64,000 bases of DNA from Glandiceps talaboti (Eukaryota > Hemichordata > Enteropneusta > Spengelidae), in the NCBI RefSeq assembly GCF_964340395.1, contig NC_135569.1, positions 14,047,519 through 14,111,518 of the forward strand, given 5' to 3'. This document shows positions 25,361 through 37,500 of the stretch, in pieces. The translations under genes were made by a program, and so were the position numbers. Under the pieces are notes generated by a model that was not told where the DNA came from, ran no database searches, and saw nothing but the letters and a program-made list of their open reading frames with translations. Within the stretch, counting starts at the first letter, position 1; every line of letters begins with the position of its first letter.

Positions 25361-25869
25361 GAAAATTTATAGAGTGCCTGGATAAAAGCATATATCAAAA
25401 ACATCTGCTGATTCCACTTGTAAAAGCATATTATAGTCGGGAGACTTTGCTATGTATCTGGCTTGACAATATTCTAGTAGTATTCATTTTCAAAGAATTT
25501 CACATTTTCAGTCGACACAACAATCTTGCTGTTGCTTATCTTGAGATTTGGTGACAGACTTATGGCTTTGGTTCAGATAGGAAATTATGTAAAAATGCAA
25601 AAATAACTTATAACTGAAAATGAATTATTCGCGCATTTATCTAGCGTTTATTGGTGTGGTAATCTGTCTAAAATCGTGAAAGACAAAAAAACACCTCATG
25701 GTGAAAAACTAGCTGACGATTAAAGCCGATTTTGTATGGATTGACGACTGAAATTTCAAATAAAAAAATGACACTGTACTAAAGCACTACAAGAAAATAG
25801 AGGAATTAAGCTGTATTCTTACCTCAGATTTTAATCAGCTTGAGTGGTGTGGATGATAGGGAGAAAAAA
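24961..25869. other. Non-coding stretch with (ATCA)n
   Basis: An (ATCA) microsatellite of about 8 units lies at 25330-25361. Nothing else is seen. Confidence 0.55.
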
Positions 25870-26370
25870 AATGAATTGTCAAAATTATTTATGTTCAGCA
25901 AAAACATATTAACTACAGTGGCTAGATGGTAGGTTAATTTACCTAACGTTAAGCAACACTAAAGAGTTAAAAGAAATATTTAAAGTATGGTATGTCAAAA
26001 ATAATTAGGTGATACCCACCTATGTACACACAGGACGGCAAAAAAATTAGATTTTCAATATGAAACTGCAAACACAAATCAAGTGCTGTGCTTAACTAAT
26101 GTACCATACATTGTCCAATTGGAAAATGATAAACAAGTTTTGAGCATTGAAATAATTATGTGGTATCCAATTATTTACCAGTACATACAGGTGTGAAAAA
26201 ATTAAACAATTTATTTTTCTTAATGAAATTAAAGTTAGGCTACCCAAACATGTCTTTTAATAATAGATACTGATTTATCTAACATTGTGCAACTTTTAGG
26301 CGATAACAAAACTATTTAGAGTATCAAAATAATCATTTCTGATAATTACTATGTACATAGTTGTGTGCTG
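25870..26370. repeat. Three degenerate tandem copies, about 180-200 bp
   Basis: Blocks such as ATAATTAGGTGATACCCACC, TATGTACACACAGG/ACATACAGG and CTAACRTTRWGCAAC recur near 25930, 26090 and 26270. Confidence 0.55.
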
Positions 26371-28299
26371 TTGTTTTGCAGCAATTCGTAACAGAAATCT
26401 TAACGCATCATTGGCAAGTTTCCAAATCACCAAGCGATATTGAACCTAATGGGGGTGGATTACAAAAATGTAGTTGTTAGCTCAATCTGATTTCCTCTGA
26501 ATGTGTTTCAGACGCCGGATCTATGAATAAGGAACGGAACTTAACAATTATACATGTTTTCAGAGAATGGGATAGGTAGGAATACAGTTTAAGAAACGTG
26601 TGATTGTTTAATTCTGCAAGCGATAAAACTATTTTGAAACAGTATCACTCGTTCGATTACATATCTAGTTAATATACCTTTACTGTGTTTATACAGTATT
26701 ACATTATCCATTCACTGATTAAAAGCATTCAAAACCAAACTTCAACAATCCCTAATCAGCTCTCCATGCACTGTTAGAAATCTTAGCGTGACCTTTTTTT
26801 AAAACACCTTGGTACCTTTAAATGCCAGTTCACCATTTGTCTCAACGATCACTGCCAGACATTTTATTACATAAAAAGTCCATTGTGAGAATTTTTATAG
26901 AAATCAATACAGTCTCTACTTTTAAGCTTCTGCCTCTAGGCCATCAGCATTGATATCAATTTACCAGTAAGTAGTGATCACTTTGTACAGATTATATAGT
27001 TTTTTGTATGTGTGAAGTATTTTTAATCTTTTTCTTACAACTGTGCAAACAAAGATAATGTTTGAGTTGTGTGCTTCATCTCATGAAATAACTGTGTTAA
27101 TAAACAATGTACAGGTGTGTTTTCTCTTTTAGTAGCCTTGAAAAAGTTAAAATTTATACATGCAAAAAGTTTGTGATTTTTAGATAATTTCTCTCTCTAG
27201 ATGATAGTTTTATTTTATACTATGTCTCTGACAAGGTGTAATTCTTTTCTCTCCGTGTCTTTGGTGAACATCCATTTGCCTCCTTGAAGATTCACTCATT
27301 TTTCAATTGCACACTACTCATTTTGCATATGAATTTATAAATTGAATATTCATTACCTCATTTACATATCCATTACCTCACTTGCATACTTATTACACCA
27401 TTTGCATATATATGACATCATTTGTACAGCTAAACTGTTGCAGAGATGAAGTCTGAGTGACATTGGATTTCTAAATACAAAATTCAATATTCTATGATCT
27501 ATCGTAACCTTGAACATTTCATTTAATTTTTATATAAAATTTTACCGAACGATATTCAAGATATAATTTAGATGTGTAATGCAGCTTTCAACAAGAGATG
27601 AAATTCTTCACATTAATTGTAAAAGGTTCCTTTCATTCGTCAAATGACTTGACAGGAATGTATTCTTCAAATTGTAAAAAAAATTAAGATGATTTACATA
27701 GATTTCAGTTCACTGGTCCGTCCTTTCTTTAGGAATGCAGTATGCCGATATACAAATTCGTTGTAGACTATATACAGTATGTACTACAGTAACAACAACT
27801 CAGTTCTTTCACAAAAATAAATTTGCAACTCACTTCTGAATGAATAGAGTTTAACATCAGAAAATTGACATACCATGATAAAGTCTTCTGTACCTGGTAA
27901 TTATCAGTGTTGTCAATCCAGTGAATAGGAAGGGTTGGGCATCTTTCAGTCACCATGTCATGCAGGTAGTAAGACCAGTGACCTCACTCACCTTGCAACA
28001 GAAAGATTTTATATATTCGTAGGGTGAGTGGACACTGGTATAATGTAAGGGATGATTGCACAATGTCAAGGACAAACGGACATCGTTCATTTAGATCAAA
28101 AACCCCTCCTCCCTACCCCTACACGAACGTTCACAAGTGTGACATCAAATGTTTATGTAAACTATAATGAAAACTATAGCGGTCACACCACTATGATCGA
28201 TGTAATGTAAAAACATGATTGTAAACACATTAAAATACTACCAAAAACCCAGCACCATATATCATATTAGAAGTAAATTTTTATCAACTTATCAACATC
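26371..28299. other. Non-coding stretch
   Basis: A short repeat of TTACCTCATTTGCATAT-like units occurs at 27320-27425. No exon or RNA gene is supported. Confidence 0.5.
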
Positions 28300-28585
28300 T
28301 CATGTGTCCTGCACTAATTTGGTAGTCTAGATACAATGTTTAGTAGTCTATGTGTCCTGGACTATTGCTCATTTGGTAGTCTAGATACAATGTTTAGTAG
28401 CTATGTGTCCTGGACTATTGCTCATTTGGTAGTCTAGATACAATGTTTAGTAGTCTATGTGTCCTGGACTATTGCTAATATGGTAGTCTAGATACAATGT
28501 TTAGTAGTCTATGTGTCCTGGACTACTGTTAATTTGGTAGTCTAGATACAATGTTTAGTAATCTCTGTGCCCTGGACTACTACTA
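28300..28585. repeat. Minisatellite, about 54-bp unit, 5 copies
   Basis: Units read ATTTGGTAGTCTAGATACAA then TGTTTAGTAGTCTATGTGTC and CTGGACTATTGCTC. Confidence 0.93.
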
Positions 28586-29001
28586 ATCCTGAGCCCTTTG
28601 TATTCTCCAAGAGTAGTGCATTTCAGTTTTTATATGGTTGCTTTCTTTCGAATGGATGAATTTCTTGAGTGTTTGTTTGTTAGTTTATTTTCTTTGTATG
28701 TTTTTTTTGTTGTGATTGCATGCACACACCATTACTCGTTTCTAGGCTTTGTCATTCTGAATAGCAGAGATGTCCTCTTGAAATAGCACCCTTTCTGTGT
28801 AAGCCTCCAGTTTTATTTAGAACCGTAGCGGGAAACTGGCCTTGTGTATGAATTGAAACGAAGAATAGAATTCCGGACAAAAGATATTTAAAAAACTATC
28901 GTCAGGATCAGAGTATATTTTCCATTATTTATTGTGTTATTAAAATAACTTGTTTTTGGAAGTTTAGTGTGTTCCAGATTTTAAACTTTCAGGAGATTTA
29001 T
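28586..29001. other. Non-coding stretch
   Basis: Nothing recognised. An open frame at 28598 is not exon-like. Confidence 0.45.
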
Positions 29002-29166
29002 ATAGCTTACCTGTAGACTTGAGAATGACTATCGCTACACTATTCTGCTCTCCTAACCGGCATTATGATTTTTTGTACCATTCCCGAAAATTCTAAAAAA
29101 ACAAAATGTCATTTAGGTTAGTGGAATATTGTAGTAGTGATGATAGTTCATGTCTACAGGTAGGCT
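29002..29166. mobile_element. Fold-back MITE, second copy
   Basis: Inverted arms ATAGCTTACCTGTAGACTTG at left and CATGTCTACAGGTAGGCTA at right, with GACTATCGCTACACTATTC against GTAGTAGTGATGATAG inside. Same family as 3570-3765; no clear target duplication. Confidence 0.7.
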
Positions 29167-30135
29167 AATTTGCAAGTAATATTTACAGTTATTTTGGATT
29201 TTCATAATGAATGTTCTTGACTATTGTTAAAAGTAGATAAAGAAAATTAGCATAACAGTTAGAGTGTGGAATCCATGGTTTTGGTATGTTGGAAAATAAT
29301 GACTTACAAGACATCTATTGTCTTGTTGATGTCAAATAGTTACACCAAGGGCTATGGCATGAAATTATTTCTTCTCATTACCATAGCAACAGACGAAGAT
29401 TAAGATATGTTATCTGGTAGATGGAGTCATTTTATCCTTCCCACCCCTACTTTTTATTCAGTTTTGATTCTTCCTATTTTGTTTATTATGATGGTGATAC
29501 CAACATAGCAAGATAGCGGTATGTAAGGGGGTCATAGAAGAACAGTTGGGGGGGCAAAATGCTAGACGTAGCACTTCACCTGAAATAATGTAGAGGAGGG
29601 TACAACAGCCTAGATCTATCAAGGCGATCTTTTGTCAATATTTGTGATGAAGTAATTGACCCTACTTTTTTGTAATAACCAAAAAAAAAATGGGTTTATT
29701 TTGTATTACTTTTATTTGCATACAGTAGGCGTACGGACACAGAAATGAAACACAAGCAAAATAAAATAGCTGACTGCAAAAATGATGACCACAATGTTGG
29801 TTGCTATGGAAATAATTTCAGTTTACCCTCCCTTTTATTGAATCTGGACGACACACAATCTCAAAGTAGAATGATGAATGAGAGACAAAAAAATGATATG
29901 CCAACCTGGAGCTATTATCATGTTTACATTTTATGGAGGTGGGGGGGGGGGGAGCTGATAGTGGGAGTTGGGGTTTTCTGTAGATTATGAAGAACATTTG
30001 AAAAAAATATTCATATATTTCCCTGATAATTTGATAAATTCTATAATATTTATTGTTGCGTTCCTTTCCAAAATGGTTGTAGTAATTAGAACAAAATTGG
30101 AATATGTGTCTGTAAGGTTACAATATTTTCCCCTT
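29167..30135. other. Non-coding stretch
   Basis: X-box-like motifs at 29377-29390 and 29800-29813, and a G-run at 29940-29952. No exon is supported. Confidence 0.45.
29377..29390 (+). promoter_or_regulatory. X-box-like site
   Basis: ATTACCATAGCAAC, one base from the X-box form, about 2.1 kb upstream of the rootletin ATG. Confidence 0.3.
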
Positions 30136-30486
30136 GAAATGGCAATATGGATTAGAATTGGGTATTTATAATTATTGGATTTTTAATTCATAAAACACCT
30201 TTACTATGTTTTTCTACTTACAAAAACTGTGAAACAACATATGCCAAGTCCATGTTTGTAACTCAATAAATTGCAAAACATTAAAAGTATGTGTAAAATG
30301 TTTGCGATTGTACGTACAATAACAAATATTTTACAGTGTTTTTATCTTTTTGCAATTAATTGAGTAACAAACAAGGTCTTTGTATATATGTTATTCCAAT
30401 TGTTTTTTTCAAGTAGAAAAACATAGTAAAGTTGTAAATCAAAAATCGAAAATATATACCCAATTCTTTTCCATATGGCCACTTAA
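30136..30486. mobile_element. Long fold-back element, about 350 bp
   Basis: Two arms of about 170 bp meet at a central ATTGTACGTACAAT (about 30307-30320). Outer ends are GGCAATATGGATTAGAATTG and its near-complement CAATTCTTTTCCATATGGCC. Also paired are ACTATGTTTTTCTACTT and AAGTAGAAAAACATAGT. No coding; fold-back MITE likely. Confidence 0.75.
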
Positions 30487-30760
30487 AAATATATTAAACG
30501 TGTAAAGAAAAATATTTTGGTATATTTGTTGCATATATGATAACAATTTTTTTGTGATGTTGTATTTCATTTAAATTCATTGTCAAGTATCCCAAAAGAC
30601 CAATTAATGACAAAAGACTTTGGGAGTTTTTTTTTTCCTTCTTGGATGTTTTTTTTTCTTGCTCATAAAGAAAACGTCTTATGTAAGTTTCATGTACAGT
30701 TGTATTTCACACCTCTGTGTATGGAACCTACTTGTTAGATTCTGTGTGTTTCAGTGATTC

Positions 30761-30774
30761 CTTACCATGGAAAC
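30761..30774 (+). promoter_or_regulatory. X-box-like RFX site upstream of rootletin
   Basis: CTTACCATGGAAAC matches GTTRCCATGGNAAC except at the first base. It lies about 750 bp upstream of the start codon, just outside the CpG-rich block. Confidence 0.4.
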
Positions 30775-30928
30775 AGGTAGAGATGTTGTTGTTTGTTGAC
30801 AATAAGAAGCTGTTATTTCTTTAGTGAGAACAACTATGGTGAATAAATAAATAAAACTTTCTTAATATTTGTCTCGCATTGTGTTTTTTCCATTGTGAAA
30901 TAGCAGTCTGTCTTGCACTACTTTTGTT

Positions 30929-31039
30929 ATGGCGGACGAATACTATTTATTTTGGCAGCCCCGTCAAGACCTTGTCACAAGACAATACGTATTGTTTAGC
31001 AGGACATTAGCAGGACGTCTTATCAGCGTTGCGTGGTAA
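30929..31039 (+). CDS. Possible uORF or alternative start (MADEYYLFW...)
   Basis: A 36-codon frame beginning MADEYYLFWQPRQDLV in good context (G at -3 and +4) and ending at a TAA that overlaps an X-box-like motif. It precedes the rootletin start by about 600 bp in a different frame. If transcription starts upstream, it is a uORF; it might instead be chance. The ATGGCGG around its start also resembles a YY1 site. Confidence 0.2.
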   Translation: MADEYYLFWQPRQDLVTRQYVLFSRTLAGRLISVAW

Positions 31040-31040
31040 C
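31028..31040 (+). promoter_or_regulatory. X-box-like RFX site in the rootletin promoter
   Basis: GTTGCGTGGTAAC has both half-sites (GTTGC and GGTAAC) of the RFX X-box with a one-base shorter spacer. It lies 485 bp before the start codon within the CpG-rich tract, where an RFX site for a ciliary gene would be expected. Confidence 0.45.
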
Positions 31041-31524
31041 AAGACGCTTTGGTAGCGTGGGTTCGCAGGGGGTCGCGTGGGTTCCGCCCACCTTGCAGGT
31101 CGTGTATTGTTGAACGCCCTTCGACCCCAATCTCCGGAGTGCTAAACAGATCGAGTGTAACCCGGTACGGATCAAACTCGTCTGTCGTAATTTGGGACCT
31201 CTCCAGGCGTGTCACGGCAAGGCAGGGCTTTCACTGGCCCTCGCAATTAGGCAGAGACAGAGAGTAAAAGGAAAACGGATAGCTCGATCTGTAACAGAGA
31301 CTCGTATACGACACCTCAGTTGATTTGCTACCGGAGAAGCGGTATTTTGTGGCCATTTAAACATCAGAGACGGTGACGAGTGACCTCTTGTCAAACAAGT
31401 CGCAAGAGGTGATCCAAATTACGCTGAAAGACGGATCAGGAGTGTACCAGTCAGAAATTTAAGTTTCAAATTTCACGAAGCTACGGCTGTGTTTGCAACC
31501 GTGGCATACGACAGCGAAGTCTAA

Positions 31525-31569
31525 ATGACCAGTTACGGAGGAGATTTGCGGCTGGAAAGAGTTATTCAG
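31525..31569 (+). CDS. CROCC: Rootletin exon 1 (start codon exon)
   Basis: Fifteen codons, MTSYGGDLRLERVIQ, end at CAG followed by a GTTTGG donor. The match to the vertebrate exon-1 end (LTLETVIQ) and the seamless phase-0 join to KLEDTVLKKED of exon 2 identify it. The start is fixed because an in-frame TAA lies directly before the ATG, so no upstream extension is possible. The Kozak context is weak (T at -3, A at +4). The exon sits at the 3' edge of a CpG-rich tract that probably forms the promoter and 5' UTR. Confidence 0.85.
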
Positions 31570-34500
31570 GTTTGGACACGCTCTAACGTTTATCTTTACA
31601 ATTATCGTGTATTTTATCAGGTTTCTGTGTTCTCTGGGTCAACGAATTCCCCGTAAATCGATCGGCCGTGTCATTTAACTGCCGAAAGACGTGCTTGTAT
31701 TCTTTTTTTGCCGACAAACAGTGAGGAAGTAGACAAAATGGCGAATTGTAGTACCAACGTGTATTTTTACAGCAATACACTACGGCCACCTCACTACTAC
31801 GATCAAATACCAATATGTATATCGTTTGGATTAACGGAAAGCCTTCATTGAAATATATAGCTTACAATATATATGCAATGCGTGAAATAATTTTTTATGT
31901 TGCAGTCGCCATTATTGCGACTCAATTACGTTAACATGACCGCATTTGTGTAAATTTTTTGTAAGATTGTTACGAAAGTAGCTATTAATTTCATTAATAC
32001 CCGTTACAATGTAGCGTTCATTCATTACCCAAGCTAATACCTTTACTATCGTGTGTACATATTATATCAAATGATTTGTTCTAGAGCACGCCATTACGTA
32101 ACTATTTTAAAGTGCTTCTTTTATCATGCAGATCATAAAAAACGGTAAATTACAAAATTCTGGCTGCAAACGGGAAATTAGTGACATTTTTTAATCACTC
32201 GTGTAACAATGAAACTGTTGTATTACTGTTTGGCGTTTGTTGTGTCACGATCAGCTGCAGCCGAATACTGTCGACTTAGTAGAAGCCGAATATTGGCAGT
32301 TGTCCAAATTTCATCAAATCTCGGAAAGTCAAGCAGGTGATAGAAACGGCTAACGTTATCAATATAGGTTAGGTGTGCAATCAATGATAATGTAGTCGGA
32401 ATTGTTTAGGCCCACCAACTAGTGACGGGTGGAAAAAATGATTCTTTCTCAAAAATAGCGAAATTGTAAACAATGGAGTGATTACGTTGGACAGTGCAGT
32501 CACACACAAACACATGTTAGTCCAGCCAAATCCAATTAGCTAACGTCTAGGTGTGGTGAATATTAAATCAATTTTGTCATTGACTGCACAAACAGAGTGA
32601 AATTATTGTCTAAAATTAATGAACTTTATACATTTTCTATTAAAAATCAATTTGATATAATTGCAAAAGTAATACTCAATAATTGCAAGTTTTTGAAATT
32701 TGTTAGACTGTAAAATTAATGTATTATCAAAATGGGATTTTTTTTCGAATTTCCCTTTTAACATTAAAGATCCCCTTGTCATTTTTGTATTGGAAATACT
32801 ATAAGTGTATCCTTGGGTATTATTAAGTGTTTTTGTTGAAGTATTTGTCAGAATTTCCCCAATTATGTGCTGCATGGCCTAAGACCCCTTGCAGGACAAA
32901 CAATTCTATGTCTGAGGAAGGTCTTGTCCCCAGACTAATCCTGACAATTTTACTCTAGCTGTATGTTACAAAACACAGTTTCAACCCTTGCTCCATCTAA
33001 TGGAGTAAAGAAAGAAAGAAAAAATATTATAGTAGAACTTTAGAGAAAACCCTCAAGTTTTGTATAAAACCATTGTTGCTCATATGTATGGAGATTACAA
33101 GTGTCTAGCCTAGAGTCCTTTTGGGTAGGGATTTGAAAATTTTGTTTTGCCATTACAGGGGGGATGAAAAAAATAAAATTGAAAATCCCCCATGGATTTC
33201 AGGCTAGCAAGTGTCTTTATGATTTGACTGTTGTCGACTGAATTATCTCTAGTCCACTGCACCAACAACATAAATGCTGTTAGTGGGATAGCCCCAGTAC
33301 AACAATATTGATTTGTGTTGTAAAAAGACAATTCTTTTGTTTTCACGAAATCACAGGTTTGTACACACCGGTCGATAATGGTAATTGTGTGAAATACGAT
33401 TGTTACTATGCTAGACACAGCACGACGATTACAGAACATGTTGCAGTAAAACTATTGCAAAAGATACTGCAGCACCATACAACTATTCCTTGAATTGCTG
33501 TTGTCTGACGTAGCATTTTACTACATATGTTCATAAAAAAAATAACAAACTTTTGATTTCTTGGTTGACATGACTTCCACTCCACACGCTACATATGTGT
33601 TACTCTAGTATAGGTGCACATTAGACTCTGTCACCAGTCCTTGGGAGCATCGCTAAAAGGGCTGCTTTGTATGTACCGATATCTACCATATAATTGTACT
33701 TGAATATCCTTGTATTGTGGGCCCTCATCGACTACATAGGGCTAACAATTTGTTGACGGTTACTGCAATGGCATCTAAATAACACAGAGCATCACAGTAA
33801 CGCATCAACAAATGATTAACCCTATGTACTCAAAGGACCCACTGTACAAGGATATTTGAGTACATTTGTGTGGTTACTGGTAGATATCAGGACCTGCAAA
33901 ACAGCTAATAGTGATGCTCCCAAGGACTGTGAGAGAGTCTAGGCTAGGTGCACATGAGAATAAGTCAACCATGTTCGATTCTAACCCCCCCCCCCCCCAC
34001 ACACACACACACACGCACACAGATCAGGTAAAACATTATTGCAGAAACCGAGAATTGCCTCGTGTTCTCTGCCAATCAAAAGGAAAGTCTCAAATATTCA
34101 GATCATGAGCATATATTTTCAGAAATATTTGAATGCTACTATCAAAATCTCATGAAGGTGTTGTTCAAATCTAGATAACCAATTCACTTTACCTTTCTTT
34201 GTCTGTTTCCATAGAAACTTGAAGATACTGTCTTAAAGAAAGAAGACGGAGAAGAAGTCCCATCAGTGCGAGGAGAAGACGACAGTCCGACTAAAGTCCC
34301 GGCTAAAATCCGGGACATCATCACCAAGAATCTATCCACTGAAGATTTAAGTCCGGAAGGCAGCATGTCAACTCCAGCAGTACATCATCTCCAGGAGGAG
34401 AATCGAATGCTTCAGAATGAACTTGGACGAGTTGAAGACTTATTGTCTCAGAGCCGAGCTGATCGCGATGAGATGGCTATCAAGTACAACGCCTTGTCTG

Positions 34501-37500
34501 ATCGGGTGAGTACGCACACATGCTGTAACACCCTAGACTATGAGATCCGTCGTTGTGTATTCTCCGTTTGTCACTCGTTAGTTGTAATAACTAATGATTA
34601 AAAGGAGCGCCAACAATGACGAATCTTTCAGTCTGCACTATACCCTAAATTTCCTTGTTTTTGGTTCGATCCATGGATTTGAACCATTAGATACTATGGG
34701 TCATACCAAGTGCATGGAAAGTATAGGGATGACATATATGGAGACAGGTGTGAAGTTGATATCTGTCGTCTTATAGAAAACCATACTGTAAATATTCTTC
34801 CCAGAAATTTGTCATGGCGATAAAAAAAACTAATTTCTGCACATACTTGAACTTGTTGTTTTCCAACTTTCAATTATGCGATTTTATGTTGCCATGGCAA
34901 TGGGAGGAACATTTGCATCATTTATTGTATTAGAAGTGCAGTTTTATGATGCCTTGATGAGCTTCACAAATATGCAAAATGACTGTAATTATAAATTTTA
35001 TATATATATTCTCAATTTCATCTGATATCATTTGACCTGAATCATGCACTAATGTACAAGTTGTACATTACCGAGATTTTGGACAAACAGACTGGTCGAT
35101 AAGAAATATTGCACCTAGGAAACTTGACTAGGTAGATGCAGACCTTGCCAATTATGTAATGTCATCAGAAAATTGCACTTCTACAGTCTCTGCAGTATCT
35201 GTGAGCAGGGATGTCTGTAATTTTGAAAGTAGTGAGTAAAATGTTAAAATTAGGCAGTAATATCTAAGAATGAAACTCATAAAATCTGCCCAATAATGGA
35301 AATATATTAATTGAAACAGAATTTTTGATGAAAACTGAAAAAAGTGGCTGGCAAAACATTGCCAAGTAGGCAGTTGTTTTTGCTGGCTATCACCCCTCAT
35401 TTACATCCCTGCTGTGATACTTGTCACCAGAGACATTTGGTGATCCTAATTGGCTAGGTTGTTGCATTTCACCCGAAAATAACCAGTTGACCAATCTATA
35501 TATTATTTACATAGAGTGGTGATATATGATGAATATGCATATTAATGGTATGCTAGATTTATCTGTATCAGTTTGTACAGGCTGGTAGAACATGTGAAAT
35601 GCAACAACTGTTATAGTTACATAGTAATTTGAATGCTTTGTTTTTGTCACTGATAATGTATAGTATGTGATATCTGTGTTCAAGAGTTCACCTTTGGTTG
35701 CGTGTATGTGAATGGGAGCTGGGGCTTGTGTGTATGTATGTATGTATGTATGTATGTATGTATGTATGTATAATTTGTATGTATGTATGTATGTATGTAT
35801 GTATGTATAATTTGTATGTATGTATGTATGTATGTATGTATGTATGTTTGGGTCTATGGATGTTGATGTGTGTTTTGTGAATGTATCACGTTTGTATATA
35901 TACAGTATATGTTGATAATTCATTGATAAATATGATGTCTGTCACTGAGAGCTGACAACTTGTACGAAAATGTATACATTGCGATAAGGGAAAAGTGCAC
36001 CATCGCCAACTCTCATCACATGGTACGTATATTGAAATCGCTCGGCTAATGCACCAGTTTACGCATACTTAACTAAACTGACCAAATTGAGTCCCATGCC
36101 CCGTAAAAGATAGGTACATGAAGACCAGAAAGTGTAGCATGAAGTATAACATGCTGGATTTGCTATTAAGACAAGACACAGAATGAGACCGTGGTGGTAT
36201 TTACTGCAAAAGGGACGCCAGGGGAAAACGTAGCCTCACGTAATGTGACTATATCATGATAACAAATGGTTTTGAAATTGTGACAGTCAGACATAATTTA
36301 TATGAGTGTATATTTGATGGCTACTTTGGAGATCATTTGGGAATGATGGACCTGATATCGAGGTCACACGTTTTGTTTGAAAACATGAAAAAAAAAATCA
36401 ATTGTATGGCCTTCCTAGACATTTGTTTTCTCAGCATAAGAAGATTGAAGGCTGTCCAAACAGAGAAAAAAATGGATGGACTTTGTTTGTATTACAACTT
36501 GCTTTGTTTGTAGCTTTGTGTTGACATTTGTAACAGTTGGTCATGTGTTTTTGTCTGGAGAAATTTTTGTAAGAAACAGCGTAGTTATGTATTGGATGTT
36601 GGTGAATTTATTTTAATGGTCAGAAGTTATATGTATAAGGAAATACAGTGAATGACAAACGTGGACCACATCAAAGATGGAGGCTTTCCTTCTGGCTGGT
36701 TCAGATCTGCTCTGTACTATGAACACATAAAATTGCAGGCAACATTGACCGTACAAAGTTTCACTACTCCTGCAGGAGCCCCCTCTTGCTCCACAAACTA
36801 TGTTATAGCAAATGAGGGTAGGTAGGGGTTGCTATGTACAATATTACTGGCCAAAGTAGAATATTTTCACATTAGCTATTGGTAGTTAGGTGGGGTTGTT
36901 GGTTAGACAGAGGGTTCTTCTTTGCACAGAAATACCCAAAAAGTACTTTTGCAGAAAACTTGTTTGGACATAGTTTGGCTTAATCAACAATTGGTAGGTA
37001 GGAGGAGTTGCCAGTGAGACAGGAGTTCTTCTTGCAAAGAATAAACCACTTGTTGAATATGTGTTTGAGCCTGGGTGTACGCTCCTTTGGAGAGGACATG
37101 GTCACAATTGATTTTAAGTTTAAAACATGGGGGTGAACGAAATAGTTACAATGTAACATTGTTAGTCCATTTGTTCATCTTTCCAGTATGTTATTATATC
37201 TATTGATGAAAACATGCAATGTCTACAGTTATGATGTAGAAGTGTTATTCACTTTGTTACATTATGATTGATGGCAGTAGATGGAAGCATTCATTGTATA
37301 GAGTAACTCCCTTATTAGGATACACACACACACATACTTGGCGTTCAATTAAAGCTAACATACTTATTGGTATTGAGAAGTTGTCAGTGTGATAACAGTT
37401 CTTCCATACACAGAAAATACCTCATAACTACTTGTAGATTGATTGTTTGCCAATTTGGGTAAGGCTTGGCTTTACTCATTTACAGGGAGAATAGTTACAA

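Larger units (their letters stand above)
30925..31524 (+). promoter_or_regulatory. CROCC: CpG-rich promoter and probable 5' UTR of rootletin
   Basis: CpG dinucleotides and GC rise sharply here against AT-rich flanks, ending at the exon-1 ATG. No TATA box is convincing, as expected for a CpG promoter. The transcription start cannot be fixed by eye. Open frames on both strands here lack a supported ATG start (apart from a small uORF) and look like composition effects. Confidence 0.65.

Noticed and set aside
30964-31267. Arg-rich frames on both strands in the CpG-rich block
   Set aside because: Neither has a supported ATG at its start; a result of GC-rich promoter composition and the 5' UTR.
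35507-35923. 138-codon minus-strand frame
   Set aside because: Translation of the TGTA microsatellite and AT-rich flanks, with no exon borders.
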